A DNA stretch of 64,000 bases from Domibacillus sp. DTU_2020_1001157_1_SI_ALB_TIR_016 (GTDB lineage Bacteria > Bacillota > Bacilli > Bacillales > Domibacillaceae): contig NZ_CP135439.1 of NCBI RefSeq assembly GCF_032341995.1, positions 930,001 through 994,000 of the forward strand, written 5' to 3'. Both the position numbers and the translations under genes were made by a program. Shown here piece by piece: positions 1-8,761 of this stretch (the stretch's first letter is position 1; the number at the start of each line of letters is the position of its first letter). The notes under the pieces were generated by a model, which ran no database searches, was not told where the DNA came from, and saw only the letters and a program-made list of their open reading frames with translations.

Positions 1-1046
1 TTTGCGCCAACTTGTTTGAAAAAAACGGAGAGAGGCGGCCGGACTGGGTTGTCCCGCATACTTTTTTTCAAGCAGGCAGCACCACTATTGCCGTTACGTC
101 TGCGACTGCACAGTACACCGCTTTTTATGAGCTTCTGGACTGGTGCGTCACTCTTCCTATTGATGAGCTGAAAAAGCAAATTGCGATGCTGAAAAGAAGA
201 GCAGATATTGTAATCGTGCTTTCTCATCTTGGAATGTATGATGATGAAAAGCTGGCGGAAGAAACAGAAGCGGATATTATTCTAGGCGGGCATACCCATC
301 ATACGTTTCATGAAGGAAAAGAAGTAAATGGAACATTGATGGCGGCAGCCGGCAAATATGGCTATTTTACCGGCCACGTGGAAGTGGATATCGATAAAGC
401 CGGACGCATAGCTGCGAAACGGGCCCGTGTATATGAAACAAACCGGTCGCTTACACCTCCGCCAGATGAAAAGAAGCAGCAGGCGCTCTTTGAAGAGAAG
501 GGGAAACAAGCCCTGTCTGTGCCGGTTGTACGGCTTCAAAAAGAGCTTTGGTGTGATTGGTTTAAGCCGTCTCCGCTTCCTCAAATGCTGACCGAAGCAC
601 TTACAGAGTGGTGCAGAGCCGACTGCTCCTTTTTAAATGCAGGCGTCGTATTGGGGAATTTGCCGGCAGGGGATATCACAAAATACGACCTGCATAAACT
701 GCTGCCTCATCCTATAAACCCTTGTTTAATCGAATTGACAGGGGCGGAGCTGGCAGAAGTCATCCGGCAGACATGTGATGAAAAATGGCCACATCTGCAA
801 ATTAAAGGGCTCGGTTTTCGCGGAAGCGTCATGGGCCGATTTGTGTATGACCGCATCGAGATCGATAAGCCAAACATTTTCATTAACGGTGAGCCGATCG
901 ATATAAAGCGGACGTACAAGGTTGCAACCCTTGATATGTTTACATACGGCCATTACTTTGTGGAACTGCATCGTGCTTCATCCAAACGGTATTTCATGCC
1001 CGAATTTTTACGCGATATTATGGAATGGAAGCTTCTGCAACTATAA
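1..1046 (+). CDS. yunD: Bifunctional metallophosphatase / 5'-nucleotidase, YunD-like (5' end outside window)
   Basis: The reading frame is already open at base 3, so the N-terminus lies off the left edge. Full-length relatives are about 460 residues, so roughly the first quarter is missing, including the first metal-binding motifs. The visible part carries a metallophosphatase signature, SHLG at about visible residue 71 and GGHTH at about 92; the histidines of GGHTH bind the dinuclear metal centre in this family. It is followed by the 5'-nucleotidase C-terminal substrate domain. The family hydrolyses nucleotide phosphate esters. No signal peptide can be judged because the start is missing. 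It lies 41 bases before yunB on the same strand, as in B. subtilis. Family assignment is strong; the substrate is inferred. Confidence 0.88.
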   Translation, partial: CANLFEKNGERRPDWVVPHTFFQAGSTTIAVTSATAQYTAFYELLDWCVTLPIDELKKQIAMLKRRADIVIVLSHLGMYDDEKLAEETEADIILGGHTHHTFHEGKEVNGTLMAAAGKYGYFTGHVEVDIDKAGRIAAKRARVYETNRSLTPPPDEKKQQALFEEKGKQALSVPVVRLQKELWCDWFKPSPLPQMLTEALTEWCRADCSFLNAGVVLGNLPAGDITKYDLHKLLPHPINPCLIELTGAELAEVIRQTCDEKWPHLQIKGLGFRGSVMGRFVYDRIEIDKPNIFINGEPIDIKRTYKVATLDMFTYGHYFVELHRASSKRYFMPEFLRDIMEWKLLQL

Positions 1047-1087
1047 GCCTTCTTTCCCGCATACAATGCGGAAAAGGAGGTTTTTTT

Positions 1088-1819
1088 ATGCGCAGGCGCA
1101 GGAAATGGAAAAGCCGTGCTTCATCATCGGGCCGCCGTCGCTTTTTAACTGTTGTTATTTTGTTTATTGCCGGCATTATTTTTGTTCTTTGGCTGATCAA
1201 CCGGAATATTCAGCCAGTCATTTTAAACTTCGCTGAGGCGCAGACGAGCAAAATTGCTTCAATGGTTCTGCAAAAAGCGATCAGTGAGGAAATTACCGAA
1301 AATCTTGATATAAAAGATATCATGACGACTGAAAAAGGCGATGGAGGGTCGACGACGTTTAACGCGGAAGTGATCAACAGGGTGCTTGCCGAAGTGACCG
1401 ATCTTGCCGAAGAAAACCTGGACAAAGCGGAAGCGGGTAATTTAACGGAACTTGAAGAGATCTCAGGTGTCGAAATTGATACGGAAGAAACAGAACGGGC
1501 GCAGGGGATTGCTTACACGATCCCGCTCGGACAAATTACAAATAACGCTATTCTTGGAAATCTTGGACCGCGTATTCCGATTCGCTTTCATGCCATCGGG
1601 GACGTGACATCGAATGTCAAAACAAAAGTGGAGCCGTTCGGTATTAACTCTGCTTATGTAGAAGTATACATTGAACTTGAAGTCAGCGTAGAAGTTATCG
1701 TTCCATTTGCGGTGGATACAACAGTCGTCAAACAAACACTGCCTGTAGCGATGGGGCTTGTTCATGGAACGGTACCAAATTACTATAATCCAGATGCCAT
1801 CAATGTACCGTCAAAATAA
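1088..1819 (+). CDS. yunB: Sporulation protein YunB
   Basis: This 243-residue protein has a basic N-terminus (MRRRRKWK) followed by one strongly hydrophobic segment at about residues 20-38, then a soluble part, as expected for a membrane-anchored protein facing outside the cytoplasm. The ATG at 1088 was chosen because AAGGAGG at 1074-1080 sits 7 bases upstream. An earlier in-frame ATG at 1025 overlaps the end of yunD and lacks a ribosome site. YunB of B. subtilis has similar length, is expressed in the mother cell and is needed for normal spore formation; the exact function is unknown. A terminator follows at 1845. The assignment rests on sequence resemblance and on its place directly after yunD. 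Confidence 0.85.
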   Translation: MRRRRKWKSRASSSGRRRFLTVVILFIAGIIFVLWLINRNIQPVILNFAEAQTSKIASMVLQKAISEEITENLDIKDIMTTEKGDGGSTTFNAEVINRVLAEVTDLAEENLDKAEAGNLTELEEISGVEIDTEETERAQGIAYTIPLGQITNNAILGNLGPRIPIRFHAIGDVTSNVKTKVEPFGINSAYVEVYIELEVSVEVIVPFAVDTTVVKQTLPVAMGLVHGTVPNYYNPDAINVPSK

Positions 1820-1844
1820 AAAAAGCAGCCGCTGTTAAATATAA

Positions 1845-1879
1845 ACCGGACCAGCCGACAGGGTGATCCGGCTTTTTTG
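1845..1879 (+). terminator. Intrinsic terminator after yunB
   Basis: An imperfect GC-rich stem pairs CCGGA at 1846-1850 with TCCGG at 1867-1871 and is followed by a run of six T. It lies 26 bases after the yunB stop. Confidence 0.7.
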
Positions 1880-1919
1880 TGTAAAGCGATAAAAAAATGC
1901 AAAGCATAAAAACAAACCA

Positions 1920-2546
1920 TTACTTTTTACGCCAGATAAAATCAAAAGTCAGGATGTTTTTAGGGCGGGGAACAGTATACAGCCAGCCAATGGTTCTTGT
2001 AGACATCCACTGACAAATAAGGGCTTGGACGACAATTTCCCAAGCGATGGCATAAGCTGTGATCAGGAAAATAAAACCATTAATCCAAAAAAGCGGTTTA
2101 CTGGGATTTACACGCCTATACTTGGCAATAATTAAAGCGATGACGCCAACTCCTCCGTTTGATACTCCCTGCCTTAATAAAATGGATACGCCTGTACCAA
2201 AAAAGAGGGAGCCAAAAAATAAATCCATCCAAACATTTGAAAATGGTGATTCTACGTATACGTTAAAGATGTTGACCGAAATAGAGGTAATCGTAATGCC
2301 GAGCAGTGTACCTAAAGCACTCATGCCCCCTAAATAGTGAACAGCGAACAAAAGCATGGAAGAATTAACAAGCCACAGCGCAATGCTTATTGGGATATCC
2401 AGCCAGTAATTCAGCAGTACAGTCAGCCCGGCACCGCCGCCGGAAGGAATAAAGTTAGGGAATAAAAACACGCCCATAGCGAAGCCCTGCATAACCGCTC
2501 CCACACTGACTAAAAAATACTTTCTGACTAAAGCGCGGAAGGTCAA
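1920..2546 (-). CDS. YitT-family integral membrane protein (short form)
   Basis: A 208-residue hydrophobic protein with about five membrane segments and the conserved FLFPNFIPSGGGAGLT stretch near residues 27-42 typical of the YitT/DUF161 membrane domain. The soluble DUF2179 domain found at the C-terminus of longer YitT proteins is absent. The function of the family is not established. The coordinates use the TTG at 2546, which has no ribosome site of its own. The frame stays open upstream, and a CTG at 2576 lies behind an excellent Shine-Dalgarno match (GGGGATGAT, 2582-2590), so the true protein probably has ten more residues. It is divergent from the MFS gene at 2679. Confidence 0.75.
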   Translation of the reverse strand: MTFRALVRKYFLVSVGAVMQGFAMGVFLFPNFIPSGGGAGLTVLLNYWLDIPISIALWLVNSSMLLFAVHYLGGMSALGTLLGITITSISVNIFNVYVESPFSNVWMDLFFGSLFFGTGVSILLRQGVSNGGVGVIALIIAKYRRVNPSKPLFWINGFIFLITAYAIAWEIVVQALICQWMSTRTIGWLYTVPRPKNILTFDFIWRKK

Positions 2547-2678
2547 TGGAGCATAACTTTTATTTTTGGTTTTCAGAAAAAATCATCCCCAATTACATAT
2601 AAAATGGCGTGCTCGTCCTCCTTTTTAAAGTGTATGCGGTACTGTATAAAAAGAATACGCAAGGAGACCATACATTTA

Positions 2679-3935
2679 ATGAGCTGTCACAAAAACATTA
2701 AACGGGGTGTGCATGTGGGGAAACAGGCTGAGAAAGTAAGTGTATGGTGCGTTGTAAGTATGGCTTCCATTCCACTCGTTATGACATTAGGGAATTCCAT
2801 GCTAATTCCGGTTTTACCAATATTGGAAAAAAAGGTGGGTATCTCCTCTTTTCAATCCAGTATGATTATCACAAGTTATTCGGTTGCTGCTGTTTTTTTA
2901 ATTCCGCTGGCAGGATATTTATCGGATCGGCTTGGACGAAAAAAAGTTATTTTGCCCAGCTTGGTTCTTGCCCTGATCGGGGGACTCATTGCCGGATTTG
3001 CTTCCTGGAAAATGGCGGATCCCTATACCTGGATTATTATCGGCCGGATTCTGCAGGGGATTGGTTCGGCGGGAGCGATGCCTATTATCCTGCCGCTGGT
3101 GGGAGATCTTTACAAGGACAATGCGGAAAAAACAAGCGCCTGTTTAGGGACCATTGAAACATCGAATACATTTGGAAAAGTGTTAAGTCCGATCCTCGGA
3201 TCTGTACTGGCCGCCTTTTTATGGTTTTTGCCCTTCTTTGCGATTTCTGTTTTTAGTTTAATCTCGATCGCGTTGATTTTTTTCTTTGTGAAAGTGCCAA
3301 AAGGAAAGCAGGAAAAGCCAAAGAAATTCAAGGAATTTGTCAGTGATACGAAAAAGACCCTTAAAAAAGAAGGGAAATGGCTTTTCACCGTTTTTCTTTT
3401 AGGATTTTATGTATTTTTGGTATTATTCAGTGTGTTATTTTACCTATCGGACATTTTGGAGAAAGTACATCAAATTTTTGACATCAAAAAAGGCTTTATA
3501 TTAGCGATTCCGCTTTTCCTGCTTTGTATTGTGGCGTTTACAGTTGGGCGCAAAATCAAAGGGAATTTGCCAACTATGAGGAAAATTCTTATTATTTGTT
3601 TGATTGTTACATCCATTAGTGTGGTATTTGTTGGCTTTGTCAGCAAGCAGCTGATCCTTCTTTTGGTGGTAACCAGCATCCTGGGAATGGCGATTGGGGC
3701 TGTTATGCCTGTACTGGATGCCATTGTTACAGAAAACATCAAAAAAGAAGAAAGAGGCACCATTACCTCTTTTTTCAGTGCATCCCGGTTTGCCGGGGTA
3801 GCAGCAGGACCGCCTTTGATGTCGATCGTGATGGCAAAATTTTTAAATGCAGGGTATATTACAGCGGGCGTACTAGGGCTGATTATGTTATTTGTGGTTA
3901 TGAAATTTATTCAGGTCAAGGAAATCAAAAACTGA
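2679..3935 (+). CDS. Major facilitator superfamily transporter
   Basis: A 418-residue polytopic membrane protein of the MFS, with about twelve hydrophobic segments. The loop between helices 2 and 3 holds the family signature GYLSDRLGRKKV, and helix 4 to 5 contains GRILQGIGSAGAMPI, like drug-proton antiporters of the DHA1 type. A lysine-rich cytoplasmic loop separates the two six-helix halves. The ATG at 2679 is preferred because AAGGAG lies at 2661-2666, although a GTG or ATG a little away is possible. Export of a small molecule driven by protons is expected, but the substrate cannot be read from sequence. It stands alone between divergent yitT-like and convergent cysP-like genes, with its own terminator. 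Confidence 0.8.
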   Translation: MSCHKNIKRGVHVGKQAEKVSVWCVVSMASIPLVMTLGNSMLIPVLPILEKKVGISSFQSSMIITSYSVAAVFLIPLAGYLSDRLGRKKVILPSLVLALIGGLIAGFASWKMADPYTWIIIGRILQGIGSAGAMPIILPLVGDLYKDNAEKTSACLGTIETSNTFGKVLSPILGSVLAAFLWFLPFFAISVFSLISIALIFFFVKVPKGKQEKPKKFKEFVSDTKKTLKKEGKWLFTVFLLGFYVFLVLFSVLFYLSDILEKVHQIFDIKKGFILAIPLFLLCIVAFTVGRKIKGNLPTMRKILIICLIVTSISVVFVGFVSKQLILLLVVTSILGMAIGAVMPVLDAIVTENIKKEERGTITSFFSASRFAGVAAGPPLMSIVMAKFLNAGYITAGVLGLIMLFVVMKFIQVKEIKN

Positions 3936-3953
3936 AGACTTCCCTGTCTTGGC

Positions 3954-3990
3954 AGGACCGGACGATATGTACGTGTTCCGGTCCTTTCTT
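3954..3990 (+). terminator. Intrinsic terminator after the MFS gene
   Basis: A perfect 9-bp stem, AGGACCGGA at 3954-3962 with TCCGGTCCT at 3977-3985, is followed by a T-rich tail. Confidence 0.85.
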
Positions 3991-4009
3991 TATTTTTGAA
4001 CGATCCGGC

Positions 4010-5090
4010 TTATTTAACTTTATTTCCTTCCTTTAGGAAAGCAGGCTTTGCAAGGCCGATCGGCTTAATCAAGCTGATCGAGCCAACTGTAGCTGCAAAA
4101 ACAGAAGCCCCCACGATGACGGCATAAAGATCAAAATCCAAAAACAGCTTAACGAGGTTGTAAGAAATAACCAGAGAAAAAAGTGGAGACACGAGCCATA
4201 CTTTCAGCAGCCTGCTGATAATGCCTTTTTGAAATATTTTTGCGCCTTCTTCCGAAAAGCCGATACCGAGAATACTGCATGTGGTCACCTGGGTCTGTGG
4301 AACAGGAATGCCGAATAGAGAAGCAATAATCACCAGTGTCCCGCCGAGACCAGAAACCGCACTTCCTTGAAGCAGACTCAGGTCGGTCAGCTTTTTCCCA
4401 TTTGTTTCGATCACTTTTGAACCGAGCAGCAGCGCGCCCGCTGCGGTAAATAGTCCGCCGATCACAATCCCGTTTTCGATAGAGATCAGCCCGGAAGCGG
4501 CGAGCGGGCCGATCGAGTTGGCAACATTATTCATACCGGCTGAAAAAGCTTCAAGAAATCCTGTGCAGATCACTAAGACGGACAAAACTTTAACCCATTT
4601 CGGCTTTTTTAAAAACAACAGCCGAGCCTCTGCTTGTTTTACCCCTTTATTTAAAAGCCAGGCGAAAAAAAAAGGCCACAATTGGAATAAGAATCCAATA
4701 TATCATAATCGTCAATAGCGTACTGATAAATACTTGTTTGTACGCCACCCCAACGCCAACAATCGCTCCAACCGTCACTTCACTTGTGGAAAGCGGGATC
4801 CCGGAAATATTGGCGATAAAAAGTGAAATAGCGGCCGAGCAAAGAATGATCAAGGAAATGTGAATGCTGATCAATTCTTGTGGAATAATCCCTGAACCAA
4901 GGGTTTTAGCTACTTCGCCGCCGCCTAAAGCCGCTCCGAGCAAAACGCCGATTCCGCAAATAACCAATGCCACCCGCCTGTTTTTTAACGCTCCAGAACC
5001 ATAGGCAATGCCCATGGAGGCAGCGGCTCCGCTTGCACCGATATTGAGTGCAAAGAAAAGGGCTGCCAGAAAAGCCAATAAGGTAATCAT
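4010..5090 (-). pseudogene. cysP: PiT-family permease resembling sulfate permease CysP, broken by a one-base frameshift
   Basis: Two overlapping minus-strand frames (5090 to 4647 and 4681 to 4010) make up one PiT-family transporter of about 359 residues, the usual CysP length. The first part has NIGASGAAAS at about residues 16-25 and the second has GMNNVANSIGP, the duplicated family signature in its N- and C-terminal halves. The switch falls in a run of nine A on the plus strand (4665-4673, nine T in the gene). Removing one T joins the frames so that VAFFF continues into AWLLNKG. It may be a sequencing slip, a real mutation, or slippage during expression. CysP imports sulfate in B. subtilis; other members carry phosphate. 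The divergent sulfolactate genes favour sulfate. The second frame continues to a normal C-terminus with no further damage. Confidence 0.75.
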
Positions 5091-5448
5091 TTTCCTGTTC
5101 CGCTCCTATCCACTCGGGTAACGCCCGCCTTCTATTTTCTCACTGGACTGGCATCTTGTACGGGTCATGCCAAAACAAGCAGCTGTATCTGCAGCTGGCT
5201 GCACTCCTTCCTGAAACAAACAAAACCAATAAATAGGTAAATTCCTAAAAGCAGTTTATTCAGCATTTAGAAAAGAGTTCGAAAGGAAAAAGCAGGCTGA
5301 GCATATGCCCAAAGAAGCAAAAATCAAGAACCATCTGAAAAATAGACGAATAAATTAGCTATATGCTGATAAGGTGAGAGACAAATGAGAGCTAACGTAA
5401 GCGGTTTGTCAGCAGGCAGAGAAAACGTTAAAAGGAGAGGAGCAGATA
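5091..5448. other. Intergenic region between cysP-like gene and comB
   Basis: These 358 bases separate two divergent transcription units and must hold both promoters. I see no ORF of credible length, no SAM-riboswitch core and no terminator. A strong ribosome site for comB, AAAAGGAGAGG, lies near the right end. I could not identify a convincing promoter pair. Confidence 0.6.
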
Positions 5449-6135
5449 ATGGCAGTCCGAATTTATCAAGGCCACTCTCACCAGCTGAGCTGTGCCGATG
5501 TGAATGTTGTGATTGATGTGATTCGTGCGTTCACTTTTGCCCACTACGCGTTTATAAAAGGGGCAGAGGAAATTTTACTGGCAGAAACAATCAATTCTGC
5601 CCTTCAAACAAAAGAAAAAAATCCCACATACATGCTGGCTGGTGAAGAGAAGGGGCTCTACATCCCTGGATTTGACCTTGATAACTCTCCAGCCAGCCTT
5701 CTTGAAGCGAACGTGGAGGGGAAAATTCTCGTTCAAAAAACGACCAATGGAGTAAGAGCAGCGTTACATGCATTAAACGCCAGCCATGTATTTGTAACGG
5801 GCTTTTCCAATGCGAAAACAACTGCTCAATACATTCGCCAGCTTGTCGAGAAAAACGCGGACATCAATATAATCGCTTCTCATCCGAGTGGCGATGAGGA
5901 TCTTGCCTGTGCCGAATACATGAAAGCTATTATCGAAGGAGAGGAAGGCTGCTCCTCGTTTGAAACGGTTTCGAGAATTAGAGAAGCAGAGCCGGCACAA
6001 AAGTTTTTTGATGATAACCGGCCGGAATTTAAAAGTGCCGATATCGTCCTGTGTGTAAAAGAGCTGGATACTGGTTTTGTAATGGAAGTAAGCCAGAAAA
6101 ATAATTTACCAAGAATTGTGAGGGTGAATGTATGA
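5449..6135 (+). CDS. comB: 2-phosphosulfolactate phosphatase (ComB family)
   Basis: A 228-residue soluble protein of the ComB family (B. subtilis YitC). The enzyme removes phosphate from (R)-2-phospho-3-sulfolactate to give 3-sulfolactate, after the ComA step encoded next door. Family features visible are the N-terminal VVIDVIRA stretch and the central KTTNGVRA motif, both conserved in ComB proteins. The ATG at 5449 is preceded by a very strong AAAAGGAGAGG site. The stop overlaps the comA start as ATGA, so the two are translationally coupled. In B. subtilis sulfolactate accumulates in spores, so a sporulation role is likely here; in archaea the same enzymes start coenzyme M synthesis. Confidence 0.88.
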   Translation: MAVRIYQGHSHQLSCADVNVVIDVIRAFTFAHYAFIKGAEEILLAETINSALQTKEKNPTYMLAGEEKGLYIPGFDLDNSPASLLEANVEGKILVQKTTNGVRAALHALNASHVFVTGFSNAKTTAQYIRQLVEKNADINIIASHPSGDEDLACAEYMKAIIEGEEGCSSFETVSRIREAEPAQKFFDDNRPEFKSADIVLCVKELDTGFVMEVSQKNNLPRIVRVNV

Positions 6136-6962
6136 GGGACACAGGGCTGAACCTGCCGAAAAGAAGCAGTAAACCAAGAGGAAATGGGCTCACTGTTCTG
6201 ATCGACAACGGGATTCCATTGCAGCTTTTTCAAGACACGATTAATAGTTCAGAAGCATACATTGATTTTGTGAAATTTGGATGGGGAACAGCGGTTGTCA
6301 CGAAGCACCTGGAAGAGAAAATTGCCTGCCTGCAGGAAAATGGAGTGAACTTCTTTTTTGGCGGCACGTTATTTGAGAAGTTTGTCAGCCAGAAGAAATT
6401 GAGTGATTTTGAGAAATTTATTCAAAAGCATGGATGCCAGTACATCGAAATCTCGAACGGCACAATTGACATGACCAACAGGGAAAAAGCAGCTTATATA
6501 AAAGAGTTTGCTAAGAACTTTACTGTTTTTAGTGAAGTAGGGGCCAAAGACAGCGACAAATCTCTGCATCAAAATGCATCTCAATGGGTGGAATGGATTC
6601 TTGAAGATATCGAAGCCGGCTCAACCAAAGTGATCACCGAAGCGCGAGAAAGCGGCACAAGTGGAATTTGCCAGAGTAATGGGGAAATGCGCATGGAAAT
6701 TGTGGAAAAAATACTAGAAACGGGAATAGATCTGCAAAAAATGATTTTTGAAGCACCCTCAAAAAAATTACAGACCGCTTTTATCCAAATAGCTGGTCCG
6801 AACGTGAACCTCGCTAATATTCCATTTTCTGATGCGATTCCACTTGAAACATTACGGCTTGGGCTGCGGTCCGATACATTTTCTTTAAGCGAGCGATGTC
6901 TAATGACAAAAGAGTATAAAGGAAATAAGATGTCTGCTGACAGTATAGAGTTCTTCATATAA
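6132..6962 (+). CDS. comA: Phosphosulfolactate synthase (ComA family)
   Basis: A 276-residue TIM-barrel protein of the ComA family (B. subtilis YitD; unrelated to the competence regulator also called ComA). It adds sulfite to phosphoenolpyruvate to form (R)-2-phospho-3-sulfolactate. Characteristic stretches are VKFGWGTA near residue 50, EISNGT near 112 and ITEARESGTSGI near 170. The start ATG overlaps the comB stop by four bases, which marks a two-gene operon, and a strong terminator closes it at 6966. Together with the divergent CysP-like permease this forms a small organosulfur locus. Assignment by family is firm; the destination of the product (spore sulfolactate) is inferred from B. subtilis. 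Confidence 0.88.
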   Translation: MRDTGLNLPKRSSKPRGNGLTVLIDNGIPLQLFQDTINSSEAYIDFVKFGWGTAVVTKHLEEKIACLQENGVNFFFGGTLFEKFVSQKKLSDFEKFIQKHGCQYIEISNGTIDMTNREKAAYIKEFAKNFTVFSEVGAKDSDKSLHQNASQWVEWILEDIEAGSTKVITEARESGTSGICQSNGEMRMEIVEKILETGIDLQKMIFEAPSKKLQTAFIQIAGPNVNLANIPFSDAIPLETLRLGLRSDTFSLSERCLMTKEYKGNKMSADSIEFFI

Positions 6963-6965
6963 AGA

Positions 6966-7012
6966 AAAAGCTGCATCCCTATTAACATAAGGGATGCAGC
7001 TTTTTCGTTTTT
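6966..7012 (+). terminator. Strong intrinsic terminator after comA
   Basis: A perfect 15-bp stem pairs 6966-6980 (AAAAGCTGCATCCCT) with 6990-7004, followed by T-rich sequence. Confidence 0.92.
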
Positions 7013-7072
7013 TATATTTTAACAGTCGGCCGTATTTTCTCCTGCTTTGAAGAAATCACCTTTTGCGAGCAC

Positions 7073-7102
7073 TTGATAATTATGATAAAGTAGCGGTATA
7101 GT
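7073..7102 (+). promoter_or_regulatory. Probable sigma-A promoter of lipA
   Basis: TTGATA at 7073-7078 and TATAGT at 7097-7102 are separated by 18 bases and lie 24 bases before the lipA start. Confidence 0.6.
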
Positions 7103-7125
7103 GTAAGCCGATTGGAGATGGAAAA

Positions 7126-8040
7126 ATGAGTACGAAAGAGGAATACTTGCGTAAACCAGAATGGTTGAAAATAAAGCTTAATACAAACGAGAATTACACA
7201 GGATTAAAGAAAATGATGCGCGAAAAGCAGCTTCATACGGTTTGTGAAGAAGCCAAGTGTCCGAACATTCACGAGTGCTGGGCTGTCCGTCGTACAGCGA
7301 CATTTATGATTCTTGGCAGCGTCTGCACACGTGCCTGCCGTTTCTGTGCTGTAAAAACAGGTCTTCCGACAGAGCTTGACCTGCAGGAGCCGGAACGCGT
7401 AGCGGATTCGGTTGTACAAATGAATTTAAAACACGTCGTTGTGACAGCTGTTGCGCGTGATGATTTAAAAGACGGCGGTGCTTATGTATTTGCTGAAACG
7501 GTTCGGGCCATTCGCCGGAAAAATCCATTCACATCGATTGAAGTGCTTCCTTCTGATATGGGCGGGATTGAAGAAAACTTACAAATGCTGATGGATGCCA
7601 AGCCTGATATTTTAAATCATAACATCGAAACGGTCCGCAGCTTAACGCCGCGTGTTCGTGCGCGTGCAAAGTATGACCGTTCGCTTGAGTTTTTGCGCCG
7701 CGCGAAAGAAATGCAGCCGGATATCCCTACAAAATCAAGCTTGATGGTTGGTCTTGGGGAAACAAAAGAAGAGATTATTGAAGTGATGGACGACCTTCGT
7801 GCGAACAACGTAGATATTATGACGATTGGGCAATACTTGCAGCCATCGAAAAAACACTTAAAGGTACAAAAATATTACCATCCAGACGAATTTGCCGAGC
7901 TGCGTGAAATCGCCATGTCAAAAGGGTTCAGCCACTGCGAAGCGGGTCCAATGGTTCGTTCTTCTTACCATGCGGATGAGCAGGTTAATGCTGCGGCAAG
8001 AGCGAAACACGCCGAGGGCGAAGCACAGGCGGCTCAATAA
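7126..8040 (+). CDS. lipA: Lipoyl synthase
   Basis: A 304-residue radical SAM enzyme that inserts two sulfur atoms into protein-bound octanoyl groups to make lipoate on 2-oxoacid dehydrogenases and the glycine cleavage H protein. Both iron-sulfur sites are complete: the auxiliary cluster CX4CX5C at C40, C45 and C51, and the SAM cluster CX3CX2C at C67, C71 and C74. The C-terminal region has the family RSSYHADE stretch, whose RSSY serine ligates the auxiliary cluster. ATG 7126 follows GGAGATGG. yutD begins on the next base after the stop, so the two are probably co-transcribed, as in B. subtilis. Confidence 0.97.
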   Translation: MSTKEEYLRKPEWLKIKLNTNENYTGLKKMMREKQLHTVCEEAKCPNIHECWAVRRTATFMILGSVCTRACRFCAVKTGLPTELDLQEPERVADSVVQMNLKHVVVTAVARDDLKDGGAYVFAETVRAIRRKNPFTSIEVLPSDMGGIEENLQMLMDAKPDILNHNIETVRSLTPRVRARAKYDRSLEFLRRAKEMQPDIPTKSSLMVGLGETKEEIIEVMDDLRANNVDIMTIGQYLQPSKKHLKVQKYYHPDEFAELREIAMSKGFSHCEAGPMVRSSYHADEQVNAAARAKHAEGEAQAAQ

Positions 8041-8355
8041 ATGATTACGATTCAAAATGAAAACTATGAAATTGTCGAGGAACGGACAGAAGGATTTAAT
8101 GAAGAAGCCTTCCGGGCCCGCTACAGCGATATTTTGGCGAAGTATGATTACATTGTCGGCGACTGGGGATATGGACAGCTTCGGCTTAAAGGGTTTTTCG
8201 AAGATGACAACAAAAAAGCGTCCTACGATAACAAGTTTTCGACTATACGTGATTATTTGCTGGAATACTGCAACTTCGGATGCGGCTATTTTATTTTAAA
8301 AAAGCTGCCTGTTGCGGCAGCACCGAAAAAACCAGCTGAGTCTCAAGGGAAATAA
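8041..8355 (+). CDS. yutD: YutD family protein (DUF1027)
   Basis: A 104-residue acidic soluble protein matching the YutD/DUF1027 family by length and by the YDYIVGDWGYGQLRLKGF stretch near residues 37-54. The ATG immediately follows the lipA TAA with no spacer and only a weak ribosome site, suggesting translational coupling to lipA. The molecular role is not known. The C-terminal lysine- and proline-rich tail looks disordered. A strong bidirectional hairpin at 8380 ends the unit. Conservation of the lipA-yutD order across Bacillaceae supports the call. Confidence 0.85.
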   Translation: MITIQNENYEIVEERTEGFNEEAFRARYSDILAKYDYIVGDWGYGQLRLKGFFEDDNKKASYDNKFSTIRDYLLEYCNFGCGYFILKKLPVAAAPKKPAESQGK

Positions 8356-8379
8356 CAGGCGGCGTGTTTGCCTATTTGT

Positions 8380-8416
8380 ATGGCGCGATTCAATATGAAT
8401 CGCGCCATCTTGTTTT
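8380..8416. terminator. Terminator between yutD and the DUF3055-like gene
   Basis: A perfect 12-bp stem, ATGGCGCGATTC at 8380-8391 with GAATCGCGCCAT at 8397-8408, is followed by CTTGTTTT on the plus strand. It lies between two convergent genes. Confidence 0.85.
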
Positions 8417-8421
8417 AAGCG

Positions 8422-8688
8422 TTAAATTACTTCGTATAAAAATTCTTTTAACTCCGCCGCTTCTTCTTCACCCATATTAAACGCATATTCAATATAGCCC
8501 GGCTCTTCCAGGTCATCGCGGCCGATAATGGCATATGTATTTCCCTGCAGGTTCAAAACAACCGATTTGCCGTAATAGCGGTCCGTCTGCATAAGGGCCA
8601 GGTCGTATCGGCTGTGTTCGCCGGCAAAGCTGACAAATCGCGTTACCGTCGTATCTTTTTCGTCATAAAGAAAAAAACGTTCACTCAT
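8422..8688 (-). CDS. Small conserved protein, DUF3055-like
   Basis: An 88-residue soluble acidic protein resembling the DUF3055 family of Bacillaceae, recognised from the N-terminal FFLYDEKDTTVTRFVSF stretch and the Glu-rich C-terminus. There are no membrane segments, cysteines or catalytic motifs, and no function is known to me. It is convergent with yutD and divergent from yutE; the 73-base gap to yutE carries a short inverted repeat that could place back-to-back promoters. A normal GGAGGA ribosome site lies before the ATG at 8688. Its place in the yutD-yutE interval supports it as a real gene. Confidence 0.8.
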   Translation of the reverse strand: MSERFFLYDEKDTTVTRFVSFAGEHSRYDLALMQTDRYYGKSVVLNLQGNTYAIIGRDDLEEPGYIEYAFNMGEEEAAELKEFLYEVI

Positions 8689-8707
8689 GTACTGTCCTCC
8701 GCTCTAC

Positions 8708-8742
8708 ATTTTCAACCATTGTACCACATGATACAATAGAAG
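8708..8742. promoter_or_regulatory. Inverted repeat with back-to-back -10 elements between the DUF3055-like gene and yutE
   Basis: The stretch ATTGTA-N8-TACAAT reads as a -10-like TACAAT on both strands. On the plus strand it has a weak TTTTCA -35 at 17 bases. It could be a divergent promoter or an operator. Confidence 0.4.
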
Positions 8743-8761
8743 CGGAAAGGATGGATGGCCT

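Noticed and set aside
5091..5448. SAM or other riboswitch before cysP-like or comB
   Set aside because: No conserved aptamer core (S-box GGCCC...GGCAACC) and no terminator in either direction.
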